Assembly (NCBI RefSeq): GCF_000686805.1
Contig: NZ_KK366017.1
Coordinates: 1,096,808 to 1,160,807 of the forward strand
Source: Bacillus sp. UNC41MFS5
GTDB lineage: Bacteria > Bacillota > Bacilli > Bacillales_B > DSM-18226
DNA: 64,000 nt
Direction of reading: 5' to 3'
Shown here: positions 44,354 to 53,412 of the stretch, one piece after another
How positions within the stretch are numbered: position 1 is the stretch's first letter
How the letters are laid out: each line of letters starts with the position of its first letter
Program-made: the position numbers and the translations under genes
Notes under the pieces: model-generated
What the model saw: only the letters and a program-made list of their open reading frames with translations
Databases searched by the model: none
What the model was told of the DNA's origin: nothing

Positions 44354-46735
44354 ATGAATCGTATGAATGAGGAGTTAATAAAAACCGCGAATATAAGCTA
44401 TCAGATGGCTGAGCAGAAAGCTGCTCTTTATTTTCATTCCCTTCATAAACAGGCAATGGAGAAAACCTATGTAGAGACCATCACAAAAGATATACAATCC
44501 TGGAAACGGAACCATATTCATCATCATTCGATATTATCCTTCTTTTCACGAGGAAAGGGAAAACCTGATACTCGAGCGTATCATAATTATATCCAATGGC
44601 TCAATTATACTGGTAAACTAGATAATTACTTAGATCGAAGCATATCTTATATTTTCATGCGCGATTTGGGAAAGGCTTTGGATTCTCCAGAGACACAGAC
44701 CAGAGTCAAACGTGTGGTTGACAGCTTGAAAAATCAACTGATTCATTCTGGTGCACCAGATCGAAATACCAAAAATGAGATGTTTAGCATGGCGGGGTTA
44801 TACCGTATGGCCCAAAATGAGGGAATCGAACTCACGTTGATCTGGGTGTTAAACAAACTAAAGACTGTGTCTACTAATATTCCAAACGGGATGGATGCTG
44901 AAAATGCCCAGCGAAAGCTCATTAAAATCATTGCCGGGGTACTCATGAATGAGATAGAAGAGATGGGTGATGAGATAACCGTTGAAGAGCGCAGACAAAA
45001 ACTTGCTGACGCGATGATACTGGGGTACTCCTATGGTTTGACCTATCCATTTATTGACGATCTTCTAGATGCAGGAATCTTGTCCACTGATGAGGAAAAA
45101 CAATATTCAGATTTAATACGTACCACCCTTATCACAGGAACGGTACCTAAATTGGGAGATTGGACTGGAAAAAACGTGAATCTGATTCGATATATTCATT
45201 CCGAACTCCGCGAAGCCTTTGAGTACATTACAGCTCATCTGCGACCAGAGACGAGGAAGAAATTTTTCGAGCAGGCCTATGTATTTTTTCAGTCTCAGGA
45301 AGTCGACCGTTTAAAGGATTTATCCAATCCTAATTATACAAATGAAGAACTCTACATCCCAGTCATTTTAAAATCCGCCTCTTCCCGATTGATTGTTCGC
45401 TCAGTAATCAGCGCTCCAGAGGATGAAGGCTTTGATAATCGTACGTTCTATTACGGTATTTACAACCAGCTTGCGGATGATTTTGCTGATATGGATGAAG
45501 ACTTGAAAGATGGCAGGGTAACACCCTATACCTATTATTTGAAATATCATAATAAGCGTGTCGATCTAATTAATCCGTTTGAATTATATTGGACAGTCAT
45601 CTCTAATTTGATCCACCAGGTGTATCACTCAGATAGCAAGGCAATCGAGGTGATTCTTGACCGTGCAATAAATGGCCTTAAGCGCTATAAAGAACGTATG
45701 GGTACTGATAAATACAATGATGTGATGAAGCTTTTTGCTTCTGGAAATCCTTCATTCAATCGTGCCATTCAAAAGATGGTACGTAAAGCCGATGATGTTG
45801 ATTTCTTTGATAAATTACTTCGGGACCATATGATTACAACACTAAAGAATGAACGGAACGAGCAGGAAATCTTTAAAGATACGGTTGAAACGATTCGCAA
45901 TGAAATCAACCACATCTTAAGAATCCCTAAAACCGAGGATGTTGAGCCAATAATTGATGCTGCAAACTACAGCCTGGAAGGTGACGGAAAGCGGTTAAGG
46001 CCAATTATGACTTGGGTCATGGGCGTGAACGAGTATGGACTTAATAAGAATGCCATCATTCCGCTTCTGAAATCATTGGAATATATGCATACGGCATCCT
46101 TAATTTTCGATGATTTGCCATCCCAGGATAATGCCTCGATCCGCAGGGGCCGTCCAACCCTTCATCAAGTATTTAATGTTTCCATTGCGGAATTAACTGG
46201 ACTGTTTTTGACCCAAAGGGCTATTGAGGAACAAGCATCTCTGGACCAATTCGATTCAAAGTCAGTGCTTACCTTAATTCATTATTCGGCTCAAATGACA
46301 TCGCTAATGTGTAAGGGACAGGCGCTGGACTTGGATTCTAAAGGGAAGCAACTGACATTAGAACAATTAAATACGATGTGCTTTTATAAAACCAGTATTG
46401 CGTTCGAAGCTTCGTTAATCATGCCTGCGATCCTTGGTCGCGCAAAGGAATCCGAAATAGATGCTTTGAAAAAATTCGCCCATCATGCCGGGATTGCGTT
46501 CCAGATAAAAGATGATCTGCTTGATGTTGAAGGTGATACGAAATTATTAGGAAAACCAATTGGCAAAGATGCAGAAAACAACAACTCGACTTTTGTGTCT
46601 ATCCTGGGTCCTGATGGGGCTAGAAAAGAAATGTGGGAACATTATTGTCTGGCAATGGAAGCATTGCAAGAGGTACCGCGGAATATTTCTTTTTTAAAGC
46701 ATTTATTAAATTATATAGTTAATCGTGACCATTGA
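44354..46735 (+). CDS. Two-domain isoprenoid synthase: terpene-synthase-like N-domain fused to prenyl diphosphate synthase
   Basis: A 793-aa protein. The C-terminal 290 residues are a complete all-trans prenyl diphosphate synthase. Its motifs are GDGKRLRP near 545, the first Asp-rich motif DDLPSQDNASIRRGRPT near 586, FYKTSIAFEAS, and the second Asp-rich motif QIKDDLLDVEGD near 718. The preceding 500 residues look like a second class I isoprenoid fold. They contain FIDDLLDAGIL near 235 and, about 136 residues later, YNQLADDFADMDED near 371, the spacing between the DDxxD and NSE motifs of terpene synthases. This order matches fungal chimeric synthases, which make and cyclise their own prenyl chain. 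Activity of the N-domain is inferred; it could also be a degenerate regulatory half. The ribosome site is AGAGGG. Confidence 0.82.
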   Translation: MNRMNEELIKTANISYQMAEQKAALYFHSLHKQAMEKTYVETITKDIQSWKRNHIHHHSILSFFSRGKGKPDTRAYHNYIQWLNYTGKLDNYLDRSISYIFMRDLGKALDSPETQTRVKRVVDSLKNQLIHSGAPDRNTKNEMFSMAGLYRMAQNEGIELTLIWVLNKLKTVSTNIPNGMDAENAQRKLIKIIAGVLMNEIEEMGDEITVEERRQKLADAMILGYSYGLTYPFIDDLLDAGILSTDEEKQYSDLIRTTLITGTVPKLGDWTGKNVNLIRYIHSELREAFEYITAHLRPETRKKFFEQAYVFFQSQEVDRLKDLSNPNYTNEELYIPVILKSASSRLIVRSVISAPEDEGFDNRTFYYGIYNQLADDFADMDEDLKDGRVTPYTYYLKYHNKRVDLINPFELYWTVISNLIHQVYHSDSKAIEVILDRAINGLKRYKERMGTDKYNDVMKLFASGNPSFNRAIQKMVRKADDVDFFDKLLRDHMITTLKNERNEQEIFKDTVETIRNEINHILRIPKTEDVEPIIDAANYSLEGDGKRLRPIMTWVMGVNEYGLNKNAIIPLLKSLEYMHTASLIFDDLPSQDNASIRRGRPTLHQVFNVSIAELTGLFLTQRAIEEQASLDQFDSKSVLTLIHYSAQMTSLMCKGQALDLDSKGKQLTLEQLNTMCFYKTSIAFEASLIMPAILGRAKESEIDALKKFAHHAGIAFQIKDDLLDVEGDTKLLGKPIGKDAENNNSTFVSILGPDGARKEMWEHYCLAMEALQEVPRNISFLKHLLNYIVNRDH

Positions 46736-46834
46736 TAGTGGTTTATGTCGAAAATGATAGTCTTTTTTATCCATTCCCTTTATAAATTTACTCATATAAA
46801 ATAATGATAAAAAAGAGGGAATGAAGGGAATATT

Positions 46835-47632
46835 TTGAACACAGATCAAGCTTTTGACTTGTTAATTGAAGCAGGAGTCACAGAAGATAGTAGTATTCAA
46901 ACCGTTAGACGGTGGTTTCGTGAAAGAAAGATTACTTATAAGGGGTCAGAACAGGATAATGGATACATACTTGACAATACAGATCAAGCTTTTCATCTAT
47001 TAAAGGACGCAGGGGTGGCCGATAGCACAGCTGTTCAAATCGTTCGTCGTATGCTGCGTGAAGGACAGATTGAAAAAGTGGGCAGTGGAATTCAGAAACC
47101 TACCTATCCGCTAAAAGAACCAGCATCAAAACGGTTTACCAATCGTCCTTCCGACCAGGATATGACTATCCGTCAATTAAAAGTAAAAATAAAGGCACAG
47201 GAAGAGCATATAAAAGGAATTGAACATCTTCATCAGACCTCAATCGCTACTTTAATCCAGCAAATTGACATCTTAAAAAAAGATATGTTGAAACTGGAAA
47301 AAGAGAAAAGTGAATTTCAAAGGGATACTAAGAAGTTGCTAAAAGAGAATATTGATTTGACGAATGAATTGCTAAAATTAAAAGGTAAAGTATTAAAAGG
47401 AAACCAAAAAGGCTCTGATTATGAAGAGGATGTCCATACACCTTCTCCTCCTAAGACAATTGATTATCGTCAAAAATTGGGACTTTCCAAAATGGCGAGC
47501 GATAAAGAGGTCTTAACAAAGTATAAAAAATTATTAAAAATAACACACCCCGATCACGGTGGTAACGAATTAGCATTTCATTTCATAAAAACGGATTATG
47601 ATCATTTTAGACATAGTATCAATCTGAAATAG
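46835..47632 (+). CDS. J-domain protein with duplicated N-terminal HTH-like unit
   Basis: A 265-aa protein starting at TTG 46835. Residues 1-40 and 48-87 are an internal duplication (TDQAFDLLIEAGV / TDQAFHLLKDAGV, each followed by a VRR helix), reading like two small helix-turn-helix units. Residues 108-190 form a coiled coil. The C-terminal 50 residues are a J-domain with the Hsp70-stimulating HPD motif (KITHPDHGGNELAFHF). The design suggests a co-chaperone that brings DnaK to DNA or to a specific partner. An inverted repeat (CATTCCCT at 46772-46779, AGGGAATG at 46816-46823) surrounds the promoter and ribosome site. A terminator follows at 47666. Confidence 0.83.
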   Translation: MNTDQAFDLLIEAGVTEDSSIQTVRRWFRERKITYKGSEQDNGYILDNTDQAFHLLKDAGVADSTAVQIVRRMLREGQIEKVGSGIQKPTYPLKEPASKRFTNRPSDQDMTIRQLKVKIKAQEEHIKGIEHLHQTSIATLIQQIDILKKDMLKLEKEKSEFQRDTKKLLKENIDLTNELLKLKGKVLKGNQKGSDYEEDVHTPSPPKTIDYRQKLGLSKMASDKEVLTKYKKLLKITHPDHGGNELAFHFIKTDYDHFRHSINLK

Positions 47633-47665
47633 GTTCTAAGGATACAGGGAAATTGATTGATCTCT

Positions 47666-47717
47666 ATTGGCGGCTGGACCCCTTCATATTGATGGGTCTG
47701 GTCGCCAATAATTTTTT
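47666..47717 (+). terminator. Rho-independent terminator
   Basis: ATTGGCG / CGCCAAT outer stem, inner ACCC/GGGT pairing, then six T, following the J-domain gene. Confidence 0.82.
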
Positions 47718-47825
47718 CCCTAACATAGGTGGATTCACTCGAACGAATAAAGTCACCCAAAATGCATAAATGGTACGTAATCACCGATATAATAAACCTA
47801 GAGGGTAACATCAAGGAGTGGTGGT

Positions 47826-48623
47826 ATGCGGGAAAAGGTTAAAGGAAAAATAGTAATTGCAATCTTGTTATTAATAGTGTTTGGAATGATATCAATAAAT
47901 AGCTTTGCAAAAATGGCAAATAGTGAATATCCCCACAAAAACCGTATAACGGTATATCTTGCGGGTGATTCAACTGTTTCTAATTATTCAAGTTCATTAG
48001 CACCTCGAGCAGGCTGGGGACAAGTTATTAATCAGTATTTCGATGATACCGTTGTGGTGAAAAATCTAGCTTCACCTGGCAGAAGTTCAAAAAGTTTTAT
48101 TGATGAAGGAAGACTCGACTCCATCTTAAAACAGATTCAGAAGGGGGATTACTTATTTATTCAATTTGGCCATAATGACGAAAAAATAAACGATCCGAAC
48201 CGTTATACAGAGCCGTATTCTACCTACAAAAGCTATTTAAAACAATATATAAACGGGGCACGTGCCAAAGGAGCCATCCCTGTCCTTGTAACACCTGTTG
48301 AACGAAGAAGTTTTACCGATGAAGGCAGAGCACGCCATTCACATGGGAAGTATCCAATGGCTATGATGGAACTTGGAATAGAAGAACATGTATCCGTTGT
48401 GGATCTTACTGCCAAAAGCAATGTATTGTTCCAGGAACTTGGTCCAGAACGGAGTAAGGGCATAGTCCTTTGGCTGAAACCTGGGGCAAATAAAAATTAT
48501 CCGAATGGTGTCCAGGACAATACTCACTTTCAGATTACCGGAGCAAAAGAGATTGCTCGTCTTGTCGTAGAAGGCATTAAGGAATCCAATCTGGTAACAC
48601 TTCAAGACCGTCTTAAAAAGTAA
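47826..48623 (+). CDS. Secreted SGNH esterase (rhamnogalacturonan acetylesterase-like)
   Basis: A 265-aa GDSL/SGNH hydrolase of the RhgT/YesT type. It has an N-terminal hydrophobic helix (IVIAILLLIVFGMISINSFA) that is a signal peptide or anchor. Block I is VYLAGDSTVSNY with the nucleophile serine; NLASPGRSSKSF and IQFGHNDEK are blocks II and III. The catalytic Asp-x-x-His is in VQDNTHFQITGA. Family members remove acetyl groups from pectin or other polysaccharides. AGGAG lies before ATG 47826. It is monocistronic. Confidence 0.87.
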   Translation: MREKVKGKIVIAILLLIVFGMISINSFAKMANSEYPHKNRITVYLAGDSTVSNYSSSLAPRAGWGQVINQYFDDTVVVKNLASPGRSSKSFIDEGRLDSILKQIQKGDYLFIQFGHNDEKINDPNRYTEPYSTYKSYLKQYINGARAKGAIPVLVTPVERRSFTDEGRARHSHGKYPMAMMELGIEEHVSVVDLTAKSNVLFQELGPERSKGIVLWLKPGANKNYPNGVQDNTHFQITGAKEIARLVVEGIKESNLVTLQDRLKK

Positions 48624-48654
48624 CTCAAACCAGAAAGTTAATCTTAAAAAAAGC

Positions 48655-48687
48655 AGCAGGAAACCATAATGGTTCCTGCTTATTTTT
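48655..48687. terminator. Bidirectional terminator
   Basis: AGCAGGAA-CC / GGTTCCTGCT stem with one bulged A, flanked by A and T runs, between convergent genes. Confidence 0.85.
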
Positions 48688-48701
48688 ATTTACTTTTAAA
48701 C

Positions 48702-49358
48702 TTAATCGGATAACATTAATACATCCAAGTTTGAAATGTTTATCGCACCTGAGTCTCTGAGTTCTTTTAATCGATCGATTTCAAGGATGTCGATCGTTCG
48801 GTTTGAGATTTTGATCCATTGTTGATTTTTCCACTTATTAAGTATTTTATTTACCGTAATCCGGGAAGTCCCTATGTAGCGGGCAAACGATGTTTGGTCA
48901 ATTGAAAAATTACCATTTTCACTTACCAGTTTTAAAAGGAAATGAGCCATTTGTTGTTCTATAGGCGAATTAAGAAAGGCAATAATTTCTGCCAGAATCC
49001 TAAATTTATAGATTAATGAATTAGTAAAAATACATGCTGCCTCAGGATGTTCTTTACAAATCATCACTAAAGCTTCATCAGAGAAAAAATAGATTTCAGA
49101 TTGACAGTTTGAGATGGCAGAAGTTAAATAGGGCTCATTTCTAGCTCCATGTTCCCCAAATAACATACCTTCTGGAACATAATTCACCGTTCGCTCTACA
49201 CCTTCATGGGAAAGGAGAGTGATCTTTATACCACCACTGGATAAGTAGAAAAAGCCTTTGCCTTCACTGCCCTGATGGTACACGATTCCATTTTCTTCTA
49301 TCTCAAGTTTTTTTCCGTATTTTAAAAACGGTCGCCATGAATAACGGAGATTTTTCAT
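48702..49358 (-). CDS. Crp/Fnr-family regulator (second of tandem pair)
   Basis: A 218-aa regulator: cyclic-nucleotide-type beta-barrel (YHQGSEGKGFFYLSSGGIKI, then PEGMLFGEHGARNEPY), a long dimerisation helix and a winged helix (SFARYIGTSRITVNKILNKW). It lacks the cysteine cluster of Fnr. The start shares one base with the stop of the related upstream gene (TAATG), so both are made from one transcript. It lies back to back with the aromatic catabolic island and is the obvious candidate to control it. Confidence 0.88.
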   Translation of the reverse strand: MKNLRYSWRPFLKYGKKLEIEENGIVYHQGSEGKGFFYLSSGGIKITLLSHEGVERTVNYVPEGMLFGEHGARNEPYLTSAISNCQSEIYFFSDEALVMICKEHPEAACIFTNSLIYKFRILAEIIAFLNSPIEQQMAHFLLKLVSENGNFSIDQTSFARYIGTSRITVNKILNKWKNQQWIKISNRTIDILEIDRLKELRDSGAINISNLDVLMLSD

Positions 49359-49990
49359 TACAACACCTTACCAAGAAGTTTTTTTAATTCATCCGTTTTT
49401 TTTATTAAAAACTTTTTCTTATGGATTTCAAGGATTTCTTCTTCTTTCCATTGTTTTAAAATCTTATATAAGGTGATTCTCGTTAAGCCAGTGCATTTTG
49501 TAAGGTCTTGTTGTGTAAGATGAACTTCATAACTCTTAAATTCATAACAAATATTAAGGAGAATCACTGCCAACTGTTGCTCGGGGGTGAGAGTGTCCAA
49601 GTATATTTTATCAGCCAGGATGTGCATTTTATGAATGACGGTTTTGATAAAAATGTTAAGGATAGAAGGCTGATCCTTAATTAATTTTTGAAAATGATCA
49701 CAAGAGAAAAAATAAAGTATAGAGTCATTTACCGCTGTTGCTGTCGTAAAATGGGGCTGACGGTCCATCGCTTGAACACCTAATATCTGCCCAGGAATGG
49801 CGATGTTTAACAAGCGCTCTTTTCCAGTGGAAGTGGTAGTAGTCACTTTAATTAATCCCTTTTGGATATAATAAAATCCATCCCCCATCGTACCTTGCTG
49901 GTAAATTGATGCTTTCTCTTTGAAGAATTGTCTAGTACCAAACTGTAAGCAAGAATCCCAATTGATATCACTGTCAAACAAGATTGCCAA
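49358..49990 (-). CDS. Crp/Fnr-family regulator (first of tandem pair)
   Basis: A 210-aa paralogue of the next gene: effector barrel (YQQGTMGDGFYYIQKGLIKV, then IPGQILGVQAMD) and winged helix (QQDLTKCTGLTRITLYKILK). No iron-sulfur cysteine motif. The pair is transcribed away from the MFS/anthranilate genes across a 380-base region. Two adjacent paralogues could form heterodimers or respond to different pathway intermediates such as anthranilate and kynurenine; that is inference. Confidence 0.88.
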   Translation of the reverse strand: MAILFDSDINWDSCLQFGTRQFFKEKASIYQQGTMGDGFYYIQKGLIKVTTTTSTGKERLLNIAIPGQILGVQAMDRQPHFTTATAVNDSILYFFSCDHFQKLIKDQPSILNIFIKTVIHKMHILADKIYLDTLTPEQQLAVILLNICYEFKSYEVHLTQQDLTKCTGLTRITLYKILKQWKEEEILEIHKKKFLIKKTDELKKLLGKVL

Positions 49991-50371
49991 CTAATCAACT
50001 CCTAAGTGAAATGGTGAAAACTAATCCATAAAACTGTAAATCTATGAAATATGTAATTATTCCTGTGTTATGACTTAGATGTAATTATTTGTTAGCGCTT
50101 ACATTTGGGTGTAAAAAAATTTATTTGTGTTAACCACTTAACAGTAGTGTAAAAGATTCAAGATATAAAATCAACATTGTGATTGAATTTTAAAAATTCA
50201 TCCAAAACCATCGTTTACCCAATTTGATTAACGTTCCAGTTTTTAACTTCAAGTAGTCAAATAATGGGAAGAACAGTATGGTTAGATCAAAAAAAGGAGG
50301 GCAGAAGAGGGTTTGCACCTGAGACATAACAAAAGAGACTATTGGACCGAATAATAAAAGGGGATGGTTGG
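49991..50371. other. Divergent control region of the aromatic island
   Basis: About 380 bases between the Crp/Fnr pair and the MFS gene. It contains the cre-like box at 50090-50103 and a perfect 15-base palindrome, GAATTTT-A-AAAATTC, at 50185-50199. No protein gene is supported. This is where binding sites of the two Crp/Fnr proteins would be expected. Confidence 0.6.
50090..50103. promoter_or_regulatory. cre-like site in the divergent region
   Basis: TGTTAGCGCTTACA differs from the CcpA consensus TGNAANCGNWWNCA at one position and is nearly palindromic. It suggests carbon catabolite repression of the regulators and/or the catabolic genes. Confidence 0.68.
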
Positions 50372-51730
50372 ATGAACCAGGAAGTACGATCTGTAGTAAC
50401 ACAAGATTTATCTCAAACAAACAATCTAAACGCTACTAATCTTTCATTGAAGAATATGCCTAAAGCAACCTTACTTGTAGTTGTGTTGTGCTGGTTCGCG
50501 ATGTTAGCGGATGGATATGATTTAGGAATTTATGGTGCGGTTTTACCATCATTAATGGAGTATAAAGATTGGAGTATGACACCTGCACAAGCAGGAGCTA
50601 TCGGTAGTTATGCTCTAGTGGGAATGCTTATCGGTGCAATTTGTGTAGGAACAATTACGGACATGATCGGTCGAAAGAAGACATTGGTTTTTTGTATCAT
50701 AGTATTTTCCTTATCGATGTGCCTTGTTGCCTTATCCACATCTCCTGAGATGTTTGGATTATTCCGATTTATTGGTGGCCTTGGACTAGGTGGGGTAATA
50801 CCTACAGTATCTGCATTAACAATCGAGTATTCTCCCTTGCAGCATCGATCAAAACTGTACGCTATTATGTATACAGGTTATCCAATTGGTGGAGTCCTTG
50901 GAGCATTATTCTCTATGTTTCTTTTAGAGGATTATGGCTGGAGATTATTGTTTTGGATTGGTGTGACTCCACTTTTAGTCATTCCTTTTATTATAAAATT
51001 TCTTCCTGAGTCGATTAGTTTCCTAATAGCAAAGAAAAAGTTGGCAAAAGCTAAAAATATTGCTCTAAAATACCATCTTCCCGATGACTTTGTCCAAAGC
51101 CATATGGAGGATGAGGACAAAGGCTCCAGAAACAAACTTTCGGCAATCGCGAGTCTATTTGCAAGAAAAAATATTCGGGCAACCATGTTTTTTTGGGTGA
51201 CCTTCTTTTTGGGCCTGCTTATGATTTATGGTTTGAGTACATGGCTGCCAAAAATGATGAGAGAGGCTGGATATCCACTGGGACCCAGTTTAGGATTTTT
51301 GCTGATGCTTAATTTATCGGCAGCGATTGGTGCTTTGATAGCAGGAACTGCAGCAGACCGCTGGGGATCCAAGAAAATCATCAGTATTTCTTATTTCTTA
51401 GCAGGAGTCTCAATTGCGCTATTAAGCATTAAATCATCGATGTTATTGGTGTATTGCTTAGTAGGTGTAGCTGGGTTTGGAACAATTGGGACAACACTAA
51501 TTCTCAATGCCTATATTTCTAAATATTTTGAAGCAGAAAACAGAGCCACAGCACTTGGATGGGCACTTGGATTTGGCAGGATTGGTGCAATTTCCGGACC
51601 CATCCTCATCGGCCTTTTTATGAGCTCAGATTTAGATTTTTCCATCAATTTTTATCTTTTTGCTGTAGCAGGAGTCCTTGCATCTATCACTATTTTATTT
51701 ATTCCTAAAAAAGGGAATCTGAAAATTTAG
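50372..51730 (+). CDS. MFS aromatic-acid transporter (AAHS-like)
   Basis: A 452-aa twelve-helix transporter of the aromatic acid:H+ symporter group. Helix 1 holds the hallmark DGYDLGIYGAVLP. GTITDMIGRKKTLVF follows, and the helix 4 motif is RFIGGLGLGGVIPTVSAL. The likely substrate is anthranilate or a related aromatic acid, given the genes downstream. ATG 50372 has AAGGGGATGG upstream; a frame from 50342 would add ten residues. A strong terminator separates it from the monooxygenase gene, so it forms its own transcript. Confidence 0.9.
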   Translation: MNQEVRSVVTQDLSQTNNLNATNLSLKNMPKATLLVVVLCWFAMLADGYDLGIYGAVLPSLMEYKDWSMTPAQAGAIGSYALVGMLIGAICVGTITDMIGRKKTLVFCIIVFSLSMCLVALSTSPEMFGLFRFIGGLGLGGVIPTVSALTIEYSPLQHRSKLYAIMYTGYPIGGVLGALFSMFLLEDYGWRLLFWIGVTPLLVIPFIIKFLPESISFLIAKKKLAKAKNIALKYHLPDDFVQSHMEDEDKGSRNKLSAIASLFARKNIRATMFFWVTFFLGLLMIYGLSTWLPKMMREAGYPLGPSLGFLLMLNLSAAIGALIAGTAADRWGSKKIISISYFLAGVSIALLSIKSSMLLVYCLVGVAGFGTIGTTLILNAYISKYFEAENRATALGWALGFGRIGAISGPILIGLFMSSDLDFSINFYLFAVAGVLASITILFIPKKGNLKI

Positions 51731-51750
51731 CATTTATCATCGATAAGCAG

Positions 51751-51791
51751 CCCACATCATTTGTATAAAGAATGATGTGGGTTGTTTTATT
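51751..51791 (+). terminator. Rho-independent terminator after the MFS gene
   Basis: CCCACATCATT / AATGATGTGGG 11-bp perfect stem followed by TTGTTTTATT. Confidence 0.9.
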
Positions 51792-51901
51792 AGTTTTAAT
51801 AAAGTGAAAATTATATTTTTTTAGAAAAAATGTTAATCAGACTACAATGACTTAAAAAATTCAATTTTATAATGAAAATATAAATTCAAAGGAGGATTTT
51901 T

Positions 51902-53380
51902 ATGGGAATTCGTACAGGAGCACAGTATATCGAGGCGTTAAAAGCACGAACACCAGAAGTTTGGTTATCTGGAAAAAAAGTAAAAAATATCTTTGAAGAG
52001 CCAGTTTTTCATCAGCCAATCCTTCAAATTGCAAAGCTATATGATATGCAGCATGATTCCAAGTATCAAGAGGACATTACTCATATTTGTGAAGAAACGG
52101 GAGAAAGAATCTCGAATGCATTCTTAGTACCTAAAAGCTACCAAGATCTACAAGCTAGAAGAAAGACGTTCGAAGAGTTTGCTAAAGCGACATTTGGTTT
52201 AATGGGCAGAACCCCTGATTTCTTAAATGTCGTCGTAACTTCAATGGCGAGTAATTCCGAGTTCTTAGATAAATATAATCCTGAATGGGGAAAAAACATT
52301 CGATCCTATTTTAAGCATATCCGAGATAATGACTTATTTTTAACTCATGCCATCATCAATCCACAAAATGATCGCAGCAAATCATCACATGAACAACAAG
52401 ATATGTTTACTCATTTAGGAGCGGTAAAAGAAACTCCTGATGGATTAATCGTAAGAGGTGCGAAGATGCTAGCTACCCTTGCACCGATCACGGACGAAGT
52501 GATTGTTTACTCTTTTCCTGGTTTTAAGCCTGGTGATGAACGTTATGCACTTGCGTTTGCACTTCCACTGGATACTCCAGGTCTTCGCATTGTCTGTCGC
52601 GAAGCGATGCAGGATGGAAAGCGTTCGGTATATGATCACCCATTAGCATCAAGATTTGAAGAAATGGATGCGGTCCTAGTCTTTAATGATGTTTTGGTAC
52701 CTTGGGAGCGTGTATTCCTTTATAACAATGTAGAAGCAGCCAATTTACTTTACCCGAAAACAGGAATCGCTCAGCAGCCAGCTCATCAGTCTGGTGTAAG
52801 AGGGTTAATCAAACTACAATTTGCAACCGAAGTGGCTTGTAAAATCGCCGACTCCATCGGTGTTGATAGTTACCTTAATGTACAAAATGATTTAGGAGAA
52901 TTAGTCCAATCGGTTGAATCGATTAGGGCATTGCTCCGAATTTCAGAGTATGAACATGAAGTAACTGCTACTGGCGAAGCGATGCCGGCCTACGCGCCAC
53001 TTGAAACCATTAGAGGATTGCTGCCAAAAATGTACCCGCGTGCGATCGAGGTTATGCAAATCATTGGTGCAGGTGGACTATTAATGTCACCTACAGATGC
53101 CGATTTCGAGAATCCGGAATTAAGAGAGGATTTAGAGAAGTATTATCTTGGAAGAGAGGGTGTTTCAGCGGAAGAGCGTGTCCATCTCTTTAAATTAGCA
53201 TGGGATTTATGCGGTGAAGCATTTGGACAAAGGGTACTTCAATACGAACGCTATTATACTGGAGATCCAATTCGTAAAAGAGCGATTTTCTATAACAACC
53301 ACAAAAGGAAAAATTCCTTTGAACTGGCTGATGAAGCCATGAAAATATTTAATCAAAAAAATGAGGTTACTAGCTTATAA
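51902..53380 (+). CDS. Anthranilate 3-monooxygenase, HpaB-type oxygenase component
   Basis: A 492-aa FADH2-using hydroxylase of the HpaB/4-hydroxyphenylacetate 3-monooxygenase family. It opens [35 protein letters not shown] and [20 protein letters not shown] are flavin and substrate-region blocks, and [13 protein letters not shown] is conserved. The next two genes encode an FAD synthetase and a flavin reductase, the same three-gene arrangement described for the anthranilate 3-hydroxylase of Geobacillus thermodenitrificans NG80-2. The following gene encodes 3-hydroxyanthranilate dioxygenase, so anthranilate to 3-hydroxyanthranilate is the best prediction. AAAGGAGGA and a TATAAT (51868-51873) precede the ATG. 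Kynurenine as direct substrate is the main alternative. Confidence 0.87.
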   Translation: MGIRTGAQYIEALKARTPEVWLSGKKVKNIFEEPVFHQPILQIAKLYDMQHDSKYQEDITHICEETGERISNAFLVPKSYQDLQARRKTFEEFAKATFGLMGRTPDFLNVVVTSMASNSEFLDKYNPEWGKNIRSYFKHIRDNDLFLTHAIINPQNDRSKSSHEQQDMFTHLGAVKETPDGLIVRGAKMLATLAPITDEVIVYSFPGFKPGDERYALAFALPLDTPGLRIVCREAMQDGKRSVYDHPLASRFEEMDAVLVFNDVLVPWERVFLYNNVEAANLLYPKTGIAQQPAHQSGVRGLIKLQFATEVACKIADSIGVDSYLNVQNDLGELVQSVESIRALLRISEYEHEVTATGEAMPAYAPLETIRGLLPKMYPRAIEVMQIIGAGGLLMSPTDADFENPELREDLEKYYLGREGVSAEERVHLFKLAWDLCGEAFGQRVLQYERYYTGDPIRKRAIFYNNHKRKNSFELADEAMKIFNQKNEVTSL

Positions 53381-53412
53381 ACGTCAATTAATAGGAAGAG
53401 GAGGTGTGAAGG

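Noticed and set aside
51902..53380. 4-hydroxyphenylacetate 3-monooxygenase as the function of the HpaB-type protein
   Set aside because: No homoprotocatechuate pathway genes are near; all neighbours belong to 3-hydroxyanthranilate catabolism and the FAD synthetase/reductase pair matches the anthranilate system.
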